Below, in pieces: positions 1 to 8,299 of a DNA stretch of 64,000 bases; the first letter of the stretch is position 1; the number at the start of each line of letters is the position of its first letter. The DNA lies in assembly GCA_026004935.1 (NCBI GenBank), contig BPKC01000001.1, positions 2,305,381 to 2,369,380 of the forward strand, written 5' to 3'. The translations under genes were made by a program, and so were the position numbers. The DNA comes from Rhodothalassiaceae bacterium (GTDB lineage: Bacteria > Pseudomonadota > Alphaproteobacteria > Sphingomonadales > Rhodothalassiaceae). The notes beneath the pieces are model-generated. The model was not told the DNA's origin. It was given only the letters and a program-made list of their open reading frames with translations, and made no database searches.

Positions 1-7
1 AAGATGC

Positions 8-994
8 TCAGCGCCCGCTTCCGGCCAGCGCGCGGACCGTCCGGCCGGCCTCCTCGAGTACCGGGTCCGCCAGTTTCGCGCGCAGGCGTTCGAGCTCCGG
101 GCTGCCGGCGCGGGCGTCGGCGACGAGGCGGCGCGCGAAGCGTCCGGAGCGGATGTCATCCAGTATTGCGCGCATTTCGGCCCTCGTCGCCTCGGTGACG
201 AGACGCCCGGCCGCGAGCGCGCCGCCGTATTCGGCGGTCGTCGATATGCGCTCGCGCATCCAGGAAAACCCGCCCTCGGCGATCAGATCGACGATCAGCT
301 TGGCCTCCTGCACGCATTCGAAATAGGCGAGCTCGGGGGGATAGCCGGCCTCGACGAGGGTGTGGAAGCCGGCCGCGATCAGCGCCGGAATGCCCCCGCA
401 GAGCACCGCCTGCTCGCCGAAGAGATCGGTCTCGCACTCGTCCTTGAAGCTCGTCTCGATGATCCCGGCCCGGCCGCATCCGAGCGCCAGCGCATAGGAC
501 AGCGCGATGGCATGCCCCTCGCCCGTCGCATCCCGGTGCACCGCCATGAGGCAGGCGAGCCCGCCACCGGCCTCAAAGCTCGCCCGCAGCCAACGGCCGG
601 CACCCTTCGGGCCGATGAGGAAGACGTCGAGATCCGGCCGCGGCGTGATCAGGCCGAAATGCACCACGAGCCCATGGGCGAACCCGAGCGCCGCCCCCTC
701 CTTCAGATGCGGTGCGACCTCCGACTCGTATATCGCCGGAATGTGCTCGTCCGGCAGCGTCATCATCACGACATCCGCGGCCGCCGCCGCCTCCGCATAC
801 GCATGCACGGCAAAACCGGCGTCCGCGGCCGCACGGGCCCCGGCCCCGCCGGCACGGGCGCCGACGATGACCTCGACCCCCGAATCCCGGAGATTGAGCG
901 CATGGGCATGGCCCTGGTTGCCGTAGCCCAGGATCGCCACCCGCCGGGCGCGGATCACGCCGATGTCGCCGTCGCCGTCGCGGTAGACCTTCAT
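8..994 (-). CDS. ilvC: Ketol-acid reductoisomerase (IlvC), divergent
   Basis: Class I acetohydroxy-acid isomeroreductase family, the NADPH-dependent second step of valine/isoleucine synthesis. Seen: Rossmann motif GYGNQGHAHA near residue 23, the metal-binding segment KDECETDLFGEQ and the C-terminal FHTLVEAGYPPELAYFEC block, in 328 aa. The ATG at 994 overlaps the miaA stop (ATGA), so translation is coupled to miaA. Odd: the usual APKGPGH motif reads GPKGAGR and the loop after the second Rossmann strand is Gly/Ala-rich, so this may be a divergent paralogue rather than the main enzyme. Family assignment is firm; exact substrate is less so. Confidence 0.88.
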   Translation of the reverse strand: MKVYRDGDGDIGVIRARRVAILGYGNQGHAHALNLRDSGVEVIVGARAGGAGARAAADAGFAVHAYAEAAAAADVVMMTLPDEHIPAIYESEVAPHLKEGAALGFAHGLVVHFGLITPRPDLDVFLIGPKGAGRWLRASFEAGGGLACLMAVHRDATGEGHAIALSYALALGCGRAGIIETSFKDECETDLFGEQAVLCGGIPALIAAGFHTLVEAGYPPELAYFECVQEAKLIVDLIAEGGFSWMRERISTTAEYGGALAAGRLVTEATRAEMRAILDDIRSGRFARRLVADARAGSPELERLRAKLADPVLEEAGRTVRALAGSGR

Positions 995-2019
995 CGTCCG
1001 TCCCTTCGCCCCGTGCGGCCCGCGCACCAGCGCCTCAGGTCCGCCGCCGCCTGCGCGAGCAGGGTCTCGGCGTGACCCGCGAGCCCAGCCGCCTCGTCAT
1101 GCTGCAGCGCAACAGGCAACCTTGTCCAGCCCGCGAACTGGTGGCGCGCCCAGGTGAACTGGCGCTTGGCGTAGCGGCGGCTGTCGCGTTGCGCGAGCGC
1201 CATTGCCTCATCGAGCGAGATCCCGCCGGACAGATGCCGCAGCAGCGGGGGCACACCCACCGCCTTCATCACCGGCAGATCGGGTGGAAGATCGGCGGCC
1301 GCGAGAGCCCGCGCCTCCATCAGCGCACCCGCGGCCATCATCGCGGCAAAGCGCGCGTCTATACGCCGATAAAGCGCCGTCCGGTCCGGCCACAGCACGA
1401 AGGCCGCGACCCGCCCCGCGCGGGCGGCGGGGCCGAGCGGGGCCTCGGCCTCAGCCTCGGCCTGCCAGCGGCTGAGAGGTATGCCGGTCGCCTCGAGCAC
1501 GGCCAGCGCGCGCAGGATCCGCTGCCGGTCTGCGGTGGTGATGCGCGCGGCCGCCACCGGATCGCGCGAAGCCAGCTCGGCGTGAAGAGCCTCGGGGCCT
1601 TCCGCCTCGAGCCGTCGGCGCAGATGGTCCGTCACGGCCTGCGGCACGGGCGGCGTGGGGGCGAGACCAAGGATCGCCGCGCGCAGATAGAGCCCGGTGC
1701 CGCCCACGAGAATCGCGGGCCGGCCGGCCGCGCGCAGCTCAGCGAGCAGGGGTTCGAGAGCGCGCAGCCACCAGCCCGCGGAGGCCCGCTGCCGCCAGTC
1801 GAGGACGGCGTAGAGCCGGTGCGGCGCCCGCGCGAGGAGCGCGGGTTCGGGCTGTGCGGTCAGGATGGGAAGCCCCCGGTAGAGTTGAAGGGCGTCGGCA
1901 TTCACGACGACGCCGTTCAGGCGCCGGGCGAGCGCGGCCGCGAGAGCGCTCTTGCCGCTGGCGGTGGGCCCGAAAAGGATGACCGCCTCGATCCCGCTGC
2001 TTGCGGCCGCGCGCACCAC
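991..2019 (-). CDS. miaA: tRNA dimethylallyltransferase MiaA
   Basis: Transfers a dimethylallyl group to A37 of tRNAs that read UNN codons. The P-loop GPTASGKSALA lies near the N-terminus, followed by VVNADALQLYRG and VGGTGLYLRA, and a C-terminal RYAKRQFTWARHQ segment. A GTG start at 2019 is preferred because a GGGAG ribosome site lies 8 nt upstream; an ATG farther upstream would run over the divergent serB start. The product is about 342 aa, slightly longer than usual. The last codons overlap the ilvC start in an ATGA arrangement. It is divergent from serB with only 58 bp between starts, so the promoters of both must lie there. Confidence 0.9.
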   Translation of the reverse strand: MVRAAASSGIEAVILFGPTASGKSALAAALARRLNGVVVNADALQLYRGLPILTAQPEPALLARAPHRLYAVLDWRQRASAGWWLRALEPLLAELRAAGRPAILVGGTGLYLRAAILGLAPTPPVPQAVTDHLRRRLEAEGPEALHAELASRDPVAAARITTADRQRILRALAVLEATGIPLSRWQAEAEAEAPLGPAARAGRVAAFVLWPDRTALYRRIDARFAAMMAAGALMEARALAAADLPPDLPVMKAVGVPPLLRHLSGGISLDEAMALAQRDSRRYAKRQFTWARHQFAGWTRLPVALQHDEAAGLAGHAETLLAQAAADLRRWCAGRTGRRDGR

Positions 2020-2077
2020 GCTGCTAACTCCCGCCCGTTGTATCACCGCAGCGCCGAGTCCGGAGGACGCCAAGGCC

Positions 2078-2998
2078 ATGGATCCGACAGACCGGTTAGT
2101 GGTCCGCCTGACCCTCGTGGTCAAGCCGCAGGCCGTGGACGCTCTCGAGACGGCGGCGGCCCGCGTGCGGGAGGCGCTCGCTGCCCGCGGCCTTGCCGTA
2201 ACGCAGCCGGAGCGGCCGCTCGCCACGGCCGGGGAGCTCCTGGTCGCGGGCGGGACGGTCGCGACGCTGCAGCCCGTCGTCCATGGGCTGCTCGCGGATC
2301 TGCCGGTCGACTACGGCCTGCGGCCGGCGGATCTCCCGGCCTGCCGGCTGCTGATCTCGGACATGGATTCGACGCTGATCGCCGCCGAATGCATCGACGA
2401 GCTCGCCCGGCTTGCCGGGGTCGGCGATCGGGTGCGCGAGGTCACCGAGCGGGCCATGCGTGGCGAGCTGGACTTCGCCGGGGCCTTGAGGGAGCGCGTC
2501 GCCCTGCTTGCGGGCCTGCCGGAACAGGCGCTGGAGGAGGTCGCCACCGCGCACGCGCCTCTGCGGCCCGGAGCGCGCACGCTGTTCGCGACGCTGGTTG
2601 AAGAGCGCGTGTTCACCGTCATCGTCTCCGGCGGGTTTACGCCCATCGTCTCCCGGATTGCCGAGGCGCTCGGCGCCGTGGCGGCCCACGCCAACGAGCT
2701 CGAAGTCGAGGCGGGGCGGCTGACGGGCCGCGTCAAGGGCGCCATACTCGATGGCGCACGGAAGGCGGAGCTGCTGGCTTCGCATGCGCGGCGGCTCGGC
2801 ATCGACATGGCGGCCACGGCGGCCCTCGGGGACGGCGCGAATGATCTGAAGATGCTCGCCGCAGCCGGAATGGCGGTCGGGGTGCACCCGAAGCCCGTGG
2901 TGGCGCAGGCCGCCCACGGCGTCGTCCGGCACACGGATCTGAAGAGCGTCCTGCTCTATCTCGGCATCCCGCCGGCGCGCTGGGTGATCCGGGACTGA
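2078..2998 (+). CDS. serB: Phosphoserine phosphatase SerB
   Basis: Final step of serine synthesis, hydrolysing phosphoserine in the cytoplasm. About 306 aa: an N-terminal ACT-like segment (about residues 1-90), then a HAD phosphatase domain with the nucleophile motif DMDSTLI, the motif-II region VSGGFTPIV and the metal-binding GDGANDLKML. The ATG at 2078 is chosen because CGGAGG lies just upstream and the ACT-like domain begins there. It converges with the LdtR regulator, with a short hairpin between the two stops. Confidence 0.93.
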   Translation: MDPTDRLVVRLTLVVKPQAVDALETAAARVREALAARGLAVTQPERPLATAGELLVAGGTVATLQPVVHGLLADLPVDYGLRPADLPACRLLISDMDSTLIAAECIDELARLAGVGDRVREVTERAMRGELDFAGALRERVALLAGLPEQALEEVATAHAPLRPGARTLFATLVEERVFTVIVSGGFTPIVSRIAEALGAVAAHANELEVEAGRLTGRVKGAILDGARKAELLASHARRLGIDMAATAALGDGANDLKMLAAAGMAVGVHPKPVVAQAAHGVVRHTDLKSVLLYLGIPPARWVIRD

Positions 2999-3018
2999 CG
3001 GCGGGCCACGGCCGTCAG
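2995..3018. terminator. Hairpin between convergent serB and ldtR
   Basis: Perfect 8-bp arms CTGACGGC (2995-3002) and GCCGTCAG (3011-3018) with an 8-nt loop span the serB stop and the 28-bp gap between convergent genes. No T-tract follows on either strand, so its role as a bidirectional terminator is inferred. Confidence 0.45.
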
Positions 3019-3026
3019 GTCGGCGG

Positions 3027-3542
3027 TCAGGAAAAGGAAAAGCGCAGACGGTCCGTCCAGAAGCGCTCGAGATTGCGCAGGCTGCGGCGGACCTGGGCCA
3101 GATCGTCCTCCGTCCAAAGCCCGTCCTCGAGCAGCTCCTCCAGCTGATCCTCGTAGAGCGCATCGACGAGCCTGCGGATCTCCTGGCCCTTTTCGGTCAG
3201 CGAGATCCGCACGGCGCGGCGGTCATGGGTCGCGCGTTCGTGGTTGATGTAGCCCATCTTCACGAGCTGCTTGAGATTGTAGGAGACGTTCGAGCCCTGG
3301 TAGTATCCGCGGGTCTTCAGCTCGCCCGCCGTCATCTCGTTGTCGCCGATGTTGAACAGCAGGAGCGCCTGGACGGGGTTGATCTCGCCGCGACCGGCCT
3401 CCTCCAGACGATCCTTGATCACGTCGAGGAGCCGGCGGTGGAGGCGTTCGACGAGCGCGAGGCAGTCGAGGAACATCGCCTTGCGGCGGGACGTGGCCGC
3501 CTCGTCGCTCAGCAGCGCCGATCGAACCGGTTCAAGAGGCAT
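3027..3542 (-). CDS. ldtR: MarR-family regulator, LdtR-like
   Basis: A 171-aa winged-helix DNA-binding protein. The segment VNPVQALLLFNIGD-type (here INPVQALLLFNIGD), ELKTRGYYQGSNVSYNLKQL and the wing HERATHDRRAVRISLTEKG match the alphaproteobacterial LdtR group, which in studied species controls L,D-transpeptidase and envelope-stress genes. The ATG at 3542 follows an AGGAGG site; upstream codons in the same frame are Arg/Ala-rich and lack family similarity. No L,D-transpeptidase gene lies next to it here, so its targets are elsewhere. Confidence 0.85.
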   Translation of the reverse strand: MPLEPVRSALLSDEAATSRRKAMFLDCLALVERLHRRLLDVIKDRLEEAGRGEINPVQALLLFNIGDNEMTAGELKTRGYYQGSNVSYNLKQLVKMGYINHERATHDRRAVRISLTEKGQEIRRLVDALYEDQLEELLEDGLWTEDDLAQVRRSLRNLERFWTDRLRFSFS

Positions 3543-3705
3543 GGCTTGCCGCTCCCTCCTTGCGTCGCGAGGAACCGCGCCGGCGGCGCCCGCAGCCCGC
3601 CACCGGCCGCACGCGCGGGATTGTCGCAGCAAAGCGCTAAAAATTCCTTACGGGTTGGCGGCAATTGACGGCTTTGCGGTGGCCTGCGGTGCTTCTCCCC
3701 CCTCA

Positions 3706-4451
3706 CGTCGTTCGCCGGCTTGACCGGCGAACCCATGCCGCGGTGGCCGGAGCTCCAGCGCATGAGGTTGGCCCCGCCGCCCGCCGGATCCGCCGATCAA
3801 GTCGGCGGATGACGAAGAAAAAGGTGCCGGTTGATGACGGAGGGTGGTGCGCACCGGCGGTGACGCCACCACCCACGTCGTTCGCCGGCTTGACCGGCGA
3901 ACCCATGCCGCGGTGGCCGGAGCTCCAGCGCATGAGGTTGGCCCCGCCGCCCGCCGGATCCGCCGATCAAGTCGGCGGATGATGAGAAAAGGAGATGACC
4001 TCGTCGGCCAAACCGACCGCGGACGCCGGGCATGGGCAGCGGCGGGCAACGCGGAGGGGAAAGCGCGAGGTCGCAACGCAAGCATCCGCGCGGCTCCGGA
4101 AGCCGCTCTGATGACTGATGACCGATCACTGATACGTCGTTCGCCGGCTTGACCGGCGAACCCAGCCGGCGGTGGAACATCCCTGGTGTCGGTGATTGTT
4201 TCGCATTCCGCTGGATCCGCCGATCAAGTCGGCGGATGACGAAGAAAAAGGTGCCGGTTGATGACGGAGGGTGGTGCGCACCGGCGGTGACGCCACCACC
4301 CACGTCGTTCGCCGGCTTGACCGGCGAACCCAGCCGGCGGTGGAACATCCCTGGTGTCAGTGATTGGTTCGCAGCCCGCTGGATCCGCCGATCAAGTCGG
4401 CGGATGACGAAGAGAGGGTATGGACCCGCCGGTCAAGCCGGCGGGTGACGA
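3706..4451. repeat. Palindromic repeat cluster 1 (REP/BIME-like)
   Basis: Noncoding block of two alternating 23-bp palindromes. Type A (core TTCGCCGG-CTTGA-CCGGCGAA) is at 3710-3732, 3890-3912, 4139-4161 and 4307-4329. Type B (core ATCCGCCGATCAAGTCGGCG) is at 3788-3810, 3958-3980, 4215-4237 and 4383-4405. A half unit with perfect GC arms is at 4424-4446. Each A faces a B in inverted orientation, making composite elements of roughly 100 bp. Elements 1 and 2 share one spacer and elements 3 and 4 another, and the linkers at 3811-3885 and 4238-4302 are nearly identical, so the cluster grew by tandem duplication. It occupies the gap between ldtR and dnaA. Open frames through it are by-products of the repeat. 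Confidence 0.9.
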
Positions 4452-4535
4452 AGAGAGAGTGCCCGCGAGTTGCGGGAAAGGAAACCTAGGCGGGTGCGGG
4501 GGACGGCGCCGGCAGCCCGCCGGTATTTTTCGCGC

Positions 4536-5963
4536 TCAGCCCCGGATCTGGCGGGTGAGGCGGTGGAGGTCCTCGTCGAGCGCGGCATCCTGCTGGCGCA
4601 GCTCCTCGATCTTGCGCACCGCGTGGATGACGGTGGTGTGGTCGCGGCCGCCGAAGCGCCGGCCGATCTCCGGCAGCGACCGCTCGGTGAGCTGCTTGGC
4701 GAGATACATGGCGACCTGGCGCGGCCGGGCGATGTTGCGCGAGCGGCGCTGGGACAGAAGCTCGCCAAGGCGCAGATTGTAGTATTCGGCCACCGCGCGC
4801 TGGATCTCGTCGACGGTGATCTTGCGGTCGTTCGCACGCAGGAGATCGGCCAGCACCTCCCGCACCAGATCGAGGGTCACGGGCCGGCCCACGAGATCGG
4901 CATAGGCGACGACCCGGTTCAGCGCGCCCTCGAGCTCGCGGACGTTGGAGGTGATCTTGCGGGCAAGAAAGTCGAGCACCTCCTGCGGCAGCCGCACGCC
5001 GGCCATGGATTCGGCCTTGGCCTGAAGGATCGCGTAGCGCAGCTCGTAGTCGGTGGGGTGGATGTCGGCCACCAGCCCCCAGCCGAGCCGCGAGACGATG
5101 CGCTCCTCCAGGCCCTCCAGATCCGTCGGCGCCCGGTCCGCGCTGATCACGAGCTGCTTGCGCGCCTCGATGAGCGCGTTGAAGGTGTGGAAGAATTCTT
5201 CCTGGGTGGAATCCTTGCCGGCGATGAACTGGACGTCGTCGAGCAGCAGCAGATCGACGGACCGGAACTGCTGCTTGAAGCTCATCGTGTCGCGGTAGCG
5301 CACGGCGGCGATGAACTGGTACATGAACTGTTCGGCGGAAACATACATCACCCTGCGGTGCGGGAAGTTCGCGCGGTACGCCCAGGCGATCGCATGCATG
5401 AGATGGGTCTTGCCGAGCCCCACGCCGCCATGGAGGAAGAGGGGGTTGAAGGAAGGCGTCTCCGATTCCGCAACCCGCCGCGCCGCGGCATGGGCGAAGG
5501 CGTTCGACTTTCCGACGACGAAGGTCTCGAAGCGGTAGCGCGGCTCCAGCCTTGCCCCGATTCCCTCCGCCACGTCCGCCCTGTCCGCCACGCCGGCCTC
5601 CGGCGCGGGATCCGGGGCATCGACCGCCGGTGCCGCGGCGAGGGGCCGCCCCGCCCCGGCGCCACCTCGCGCGACCGTGACATCCTCCACCACGAGGCCC
5701 ACGCTCGCGAGCAGCATGCGGATGCGGTCGAGGTAGTGCCGGCGCACCCAGTCCACGAGCACCGCATTCGGCGCCTCGAGGACGGCCGCCTCGGGGCCCG
5801 TCGTGACGAGGCGCAGCGGCGCAAGCCAGCGTTCGAACTGGGCGCGGCCGTATTCCCGCCGCAGCTGCTCCAGGACCCACCGCCAGGCCTGCCCCGCATC
5901 CCCGCCGGCCGGCGACATCCGCGGCCCGGTGCTCGGCACCTGCTGCTGAAGCACGGGATCCAT
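4536..5963 (-). CDS. dnaA: Chromosomal replication initiator DnaA
   Basis: AAA+ ATPase that binds DnaA boxes and opens the origin. The 475-aa protein has an N-terminal interaction domain, a variable Ala/Pro-rich linker, Walker A GGVGLGKTHL, Walker B LLLLDDVQF, the arginine-finger region, and a C-terminal DNA-binding domain with RDHTTVIHAVRKIEEL. The ATG at 5963 gives the family-typical start, with the box I domain beginning about residue 25. The flaF-flbT pair lies upstream on the same strand, 494 bp away. No cluster of DnaA boxes is visible nearby, so the gene's presence is not evidence of an origin here. Confidence 0.97.
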   Translation of the reverse strand: MDPVLQQQVPSTGPRMSPAGGDAGQAWRWVLEQLRREYGRAQFERWLAPLRLVTTGPEAAVLEAPNAVLVDWVRRHYLDRIRMLLASVGLVVEDVTVARGGAGAGRPLAAAPAVDAPDPAPEAGVADRADVAEGIGARLEPRYRFETFVVGKSNAFAHAAARRVAESETPSFNPLFLHGGVGLGKTHLMHAIAWAYRANFPHRRVMYVSAEQFMYQFIAAVRYRDTMSFKQQFRSVDLLLLDDVQFIAGKDSTQEEFFHTFNALIEARKQLVISADRAPTDLEGLEERIVSRLGWGLVADIHPTDYELRYAILQAKAESMAGVRLPQEVLDFLARKITSNVRELEGALNRVVAYADLVGRPVTLDLVREVLADLLRANDRKITVDEIQRAVAEYYNLRLGELLSQRRSRNIARPRQVAMYLAKQLTERSLPEIGRRFGGRDHTTVIHAVRKIEELRQQDAALDEDLHRLTRQIRG

Positions 5964-6457
5964 GTGAACCCTCCCCGAAGCGCTGCCGCCAGACCTTCAG
6001 CCGGTCGTCGCTGCGGGCTCATGCCCGCCCGGCGGTCTTCGTCACGATGTCCATTCCACTGCCGCGCACGCGCACCTCGCCTGTGGTCGCAAACCGGCCG
6101 TTTGCGCCCCGCGTCGCTGCCAATCGGGAACCTGCGGACCCGCACCGCCCGCGACAACCCCGCGGAGCCCGGGTCCTGCGGAAGCCCGGAAGCCGCTCCC
6201 GGGCCGAACGCCGGCAGGTTAGCGGCAGGCGCGGGCGCCTGACAAGGAGCAACGCACAATCGCCTTTTGTTCTCCCGCCGGCCACAAGATCTGCGCCCCG
6301 TCCCGGATCGGGACGCAAGCCGGCGCGGAACCGGAACACGGGGCGGACCGGTCCGGCTCGCCTGCGTCTTCAAAAAAGAGCCGCGATTCAATGAGATGCC
6401 GATCCGCGCGATTCGAGGGGAGCGTCCGCGACGGCAACGCCGGCCTTGTGCGGCGCG
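5964..6457. other. dnaA upstream region
   Basis: 494 bp without a credible gene, lying between the flaF stop and the dnaA start, so it should hold the dnaA promoter. I see two GANTC sites (GATTC at 6385-6389 and 6410-6414), the target of the alphaproteobacterial CcrM methylase that tunes dnaA in Caulobacter, and a near-perfect palindrome with arms CAGGCGC (6226-6232) and GCGCCTG (6235-6241). No DnaA box resembling TTATCCACA was found by eye. Confidence 0.4.
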
Positions 6458-6880
6458 TCACCCGACGGTGATGCCGCCCGTGGGCAGCGGACGGGGCTGA
6501 TGCCCCTCCCGCCCGGCCTCCGGCCCGTTCTGTGCGGATGCCGCCAGTCCTTCCATGATGATGCGGTTGATGGCGATCAGATCGTCGATGGAGGCGCGCC
6601 CCAGCATCACCTCGCTCGTCGTCTTCGAGATGTAGATCGACAACGAGATGATCTGCGCGCGCGTCTGCTCGGGCAGGCGATTGTCGGGGCTTGCGCAGTC
6701 GACCGCCAGCGTCGACCACAGCCGCCGGTTCCAGTCGAGCGACTCCATGAGCTTCGCACCCGTATAGCCCTTGTCGCGCGCCTCGATCATCGCCGCGGTC
6801 ACCTGGGCGAACAGGCGGTATTCCGTCTCGCGCGGCGATTCGGTTGCAGCCTGGCTGCGGCGATAGGCCTCAAGGGACAT
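6458..6880 (-). CDS. flaF: Flagellar biosynthesis regulator FlaF
   Basis: A 140-aa FlaF family protein, needed for flagellin secretion or translation in alphaproteobacteria and acting together with FlbT. Recognisable segments are SPRETEYRLFAQVTAAMIEA, LDWNRRLWSTLAVDC and the NRLPEQTRAQIISLSIYISK block. Its start overlaps the end of flbT by 11 bp, so the two are cotranslated. The C-terminal 25 residues are longer than in typical members and Pro/Gly-rich. Confidence 0.92.
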   Translation of the reverse strand: MSLEAYRRSQAATESPRETEYRLFAQVTAAMIEARDKGYTGAKLMESLDWNRRLWSTLAVDCASPDNRLPEQTRAQIISLSIYISKTTSEVMLGRASIDDLIAINRIIMEGLAASAQNGPEAGREGHQPRPLPTGGITVG

Positions 6881-7265
6881 GGGCGAGCCGCTCCCTCTCG
6901 AAGTCGAAGAGCCGGCGCGTCTTTGTCAGCGCCTTGTAGTAGTTCTCCTTCATCACGTCCGAGCTGATCTCGAGACACAGAAGCTTGATCTCCGGCGTCT
7001 CGATGGCGGACAGGAACTCGGTCATGCGCGCCATGAATTCCAAGAGATACTGCTGTCTGTTGTCGGGGTCGAGATAGGCGAGCATGATCGGAAAATAGAT
7101 CCGACGCGCCGGGGTGTTCGCCTCCTCCGGCTTCATGATGTCCTTTTCGCGCAGGATCGAGACCTTGTTCTGGATCACGAGGGTCGCGCGACGCTCCCCG
7201 TTCTGGATCACCGCGCCGTTGACGACGAATTTCTCGCCGGGCTTGAGCGACAGCTTGAGTGCCAT
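6870..7265 (-). CDS. flbT: Flagellin mRNA regulator FlbT
   Basis: Post-transcriptional repressor that binds flagellin mRNA leaders in Caulobacter. About 131 aa; the N-terminal LSLKPGEKFVVNGAVIQNG and the following RATLVIQNKVSILREKDIM are family hallmarks. The ATG at 7265 is preferred over a GTG 9 nt upstream because GGAGGAG is optimally placed for the ATG. It is first in the flbT-flaF operon, behind a sigma-54-type promoter at 7433-7448. The two flagellins it should act on lie about 19 kb away at 25.6-27.6 kb. Confidence 0.93.
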   Translation of the reverse strand: MALKLSLKPGEKFVVNGAVIQNGERRATLVIQNKVSILREKDIMKPEEANTPARRIYFPIMLAYLDPDNRQQYLLEFMARMTEFLSAIETPEIKLLCLEISSDVMKENYYKALTKTRRLFDFERERLAHVP

Positions 7266-7318
7266 CCTTGCCACTCCTCCTGCAGGCGGGCGCGGGCCCC
7301 CACCGGTCCTCGCACCGC

Positions 7319-7336
7319 AGGCCTTAAGAAAGGCCT
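7319..7336 (-). promoter_or_regulatory. Hairpin in flbT 5' leader
   Basis: Perfect 7-bp arms AGGCCTT and AAGGCCT around a 4-nt loop, placed between the candidate sigma-54 promoter and the flbT ribosome site. FlbT of Caulobacter binds flagellin mRNA leaders, so self-binding is conceivable but purely inferred. Confidence 0.35.
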
Positions 7337-7432
7337 AATCCGCGACCCGTTAACCATAGCCTGCCTTCATGCCCGCTCCAAGCGCAAGCCTGCGCGCCGG
7401 CCACGGTCCGCGGCCCGTCTCTTCCGTCGCAA

Positions 7433-7448
7433 AGCAAGTCACATGCCA
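7433..7448 (-). promoter_or_regulatory. Sigma-54 promoter for flbT-flaF
   Basis: On the minus strand TGGCATGTGACTTGCT matches the -24/-12 sigma-54 consensus (TGGCACG-N4-TTGCW) with one mismatch. It lies about 170 nt upstream of flbT, and both flagellins have perfect versions of the same element, supporting coordinate class III/IV flagellar control. Confidence 0.7.
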
Positions 7449-7543
7449 CGACAGCGCCCCGGTCCCGGCCGCCGCCGGCCTTGCATCTCCTTCCCGACCC
7501 TTCCTAGCATGGGGCCGCGTGACGCGGAGGTGGGAGTGGTGCG

Positions 7544-8299
7544 GTGCCGACGGACCCCCTGACGGTGAAGATCATCATGGCCGCGGCGGTGGTGGCCGTG
7601 GCGCTGGTCACGGGGCTGCCCGTGCTGCGCGGACGGCTCGAGCGGAGTCGGCCGGTCTTCGGCCTGATGGAGGCGCTGGCGGCCGGCGTCTTCGTCGGCG
7701 CGGGTCTGATCCACATGCTGGAAGACGCGGACGGCGAGTTCGCGAGCCGCGGCCTCGACTACCCCTGGGCCTTCGTGATCGCGGGATCCATGCTGATGCT
7801 GCTGCTGTGGACCGAACAGGCCGGCCACGTGCTCGCGGCGCGGGCGGACGCCGGCGTGCTCATGGCATGGCTGGCCGCCGGCATGCTCGCGGTGCACAGC
7901 TTTCTCGTGGGGGCGGCGCTGGGCGGCGAGAGCGGGCTCGGCGCAAGCCTCATCATCTTCGTCGCCGTGCTCGCCCACAAATGGGCGGCCTCCTTCGCGC
8001 TTGCGCTCGCCCTCGTGAAATCACCCTTGAGCGCCGGCGCCCGCCGGGGCGCCTTCGCGCTGTTCGTGGCGCTCTTTCCGGCGGGGGTCGCCGTCGGCGC
8101 CGGTCTGCAGCAGGTGGAGGCGGCCGCGCCGCTGGCGGAGCCGGTCTTCACCAGTCTTGCCGCCGGCACCTTCCTCTTCTTCGGGACGCTGCACGAGCTG
8201 GAGCGCGCGCCGCTGATCGCCGAAACCGGGCGGCTTGCCGGATTCGTCGCCGCGGCGGCCGGCTTCGCCCTCATGGCCGTGGTCGCGATCTGGACCTAG
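7544..8299 (+). CDS. ZIP-family metal ion transporter
   Basis: A 251-aa inner-membrane protein of the ZIP (zinc/iron permease) family with about eight hydrophobic spans. The paired metal-path motifs are visible: HSFLVGAALG in one helix and HKWAASFAL in the next. A GTG start at 7544 follows GGGAG; the first helix starts almost at once. The metal cannot be fixed from sequence; zinc, iron and manganese are all possible. Its TAG overlaps the exporter's stop tail to tail. Confidence 0.82.
   Translation: MPTDPLTVKIIMAAAVVAVALVTGLPVLRGRLERSRPVFGLMEALAAGVFVGAGLIHMLEDADGEFASRGLDYPWAFVIAGSMLMLLLWTEQAGHVLAARADAGVLMAWLAAGMLAVHSFLVGAALGGESGLGASLIIFVAVLAHKWAASFALALALVKSPLSAGARRGAFALFVALFPAGVAVGAGLQQVEAAAPLAEPVFTSLAAGTFLFFGTLHELERAPLIAETGRLAGFVAAAAGFALMAVVAIWT

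Noticed and set aside
3703-4448. Open frames through palindromic cluster 1 on both strands
   Set aside because: They are the repeat read as protein (repeated RRLDRRT or FAGLTGEP-like strings), lack start signals and end at repeat borders.
3706-4451. CRISPR array
   Set aside because: Units are palindrome pairs with duplicated spacers, not short identical repeats with unique spacers, and no cas genes are near.
5964-6457. Replication origin next to dnaA
   Set aside because: No DnaA-box cluster or AT-rich unwinding region is visible; alphaproteobacterial origins are often not beside dnaA.
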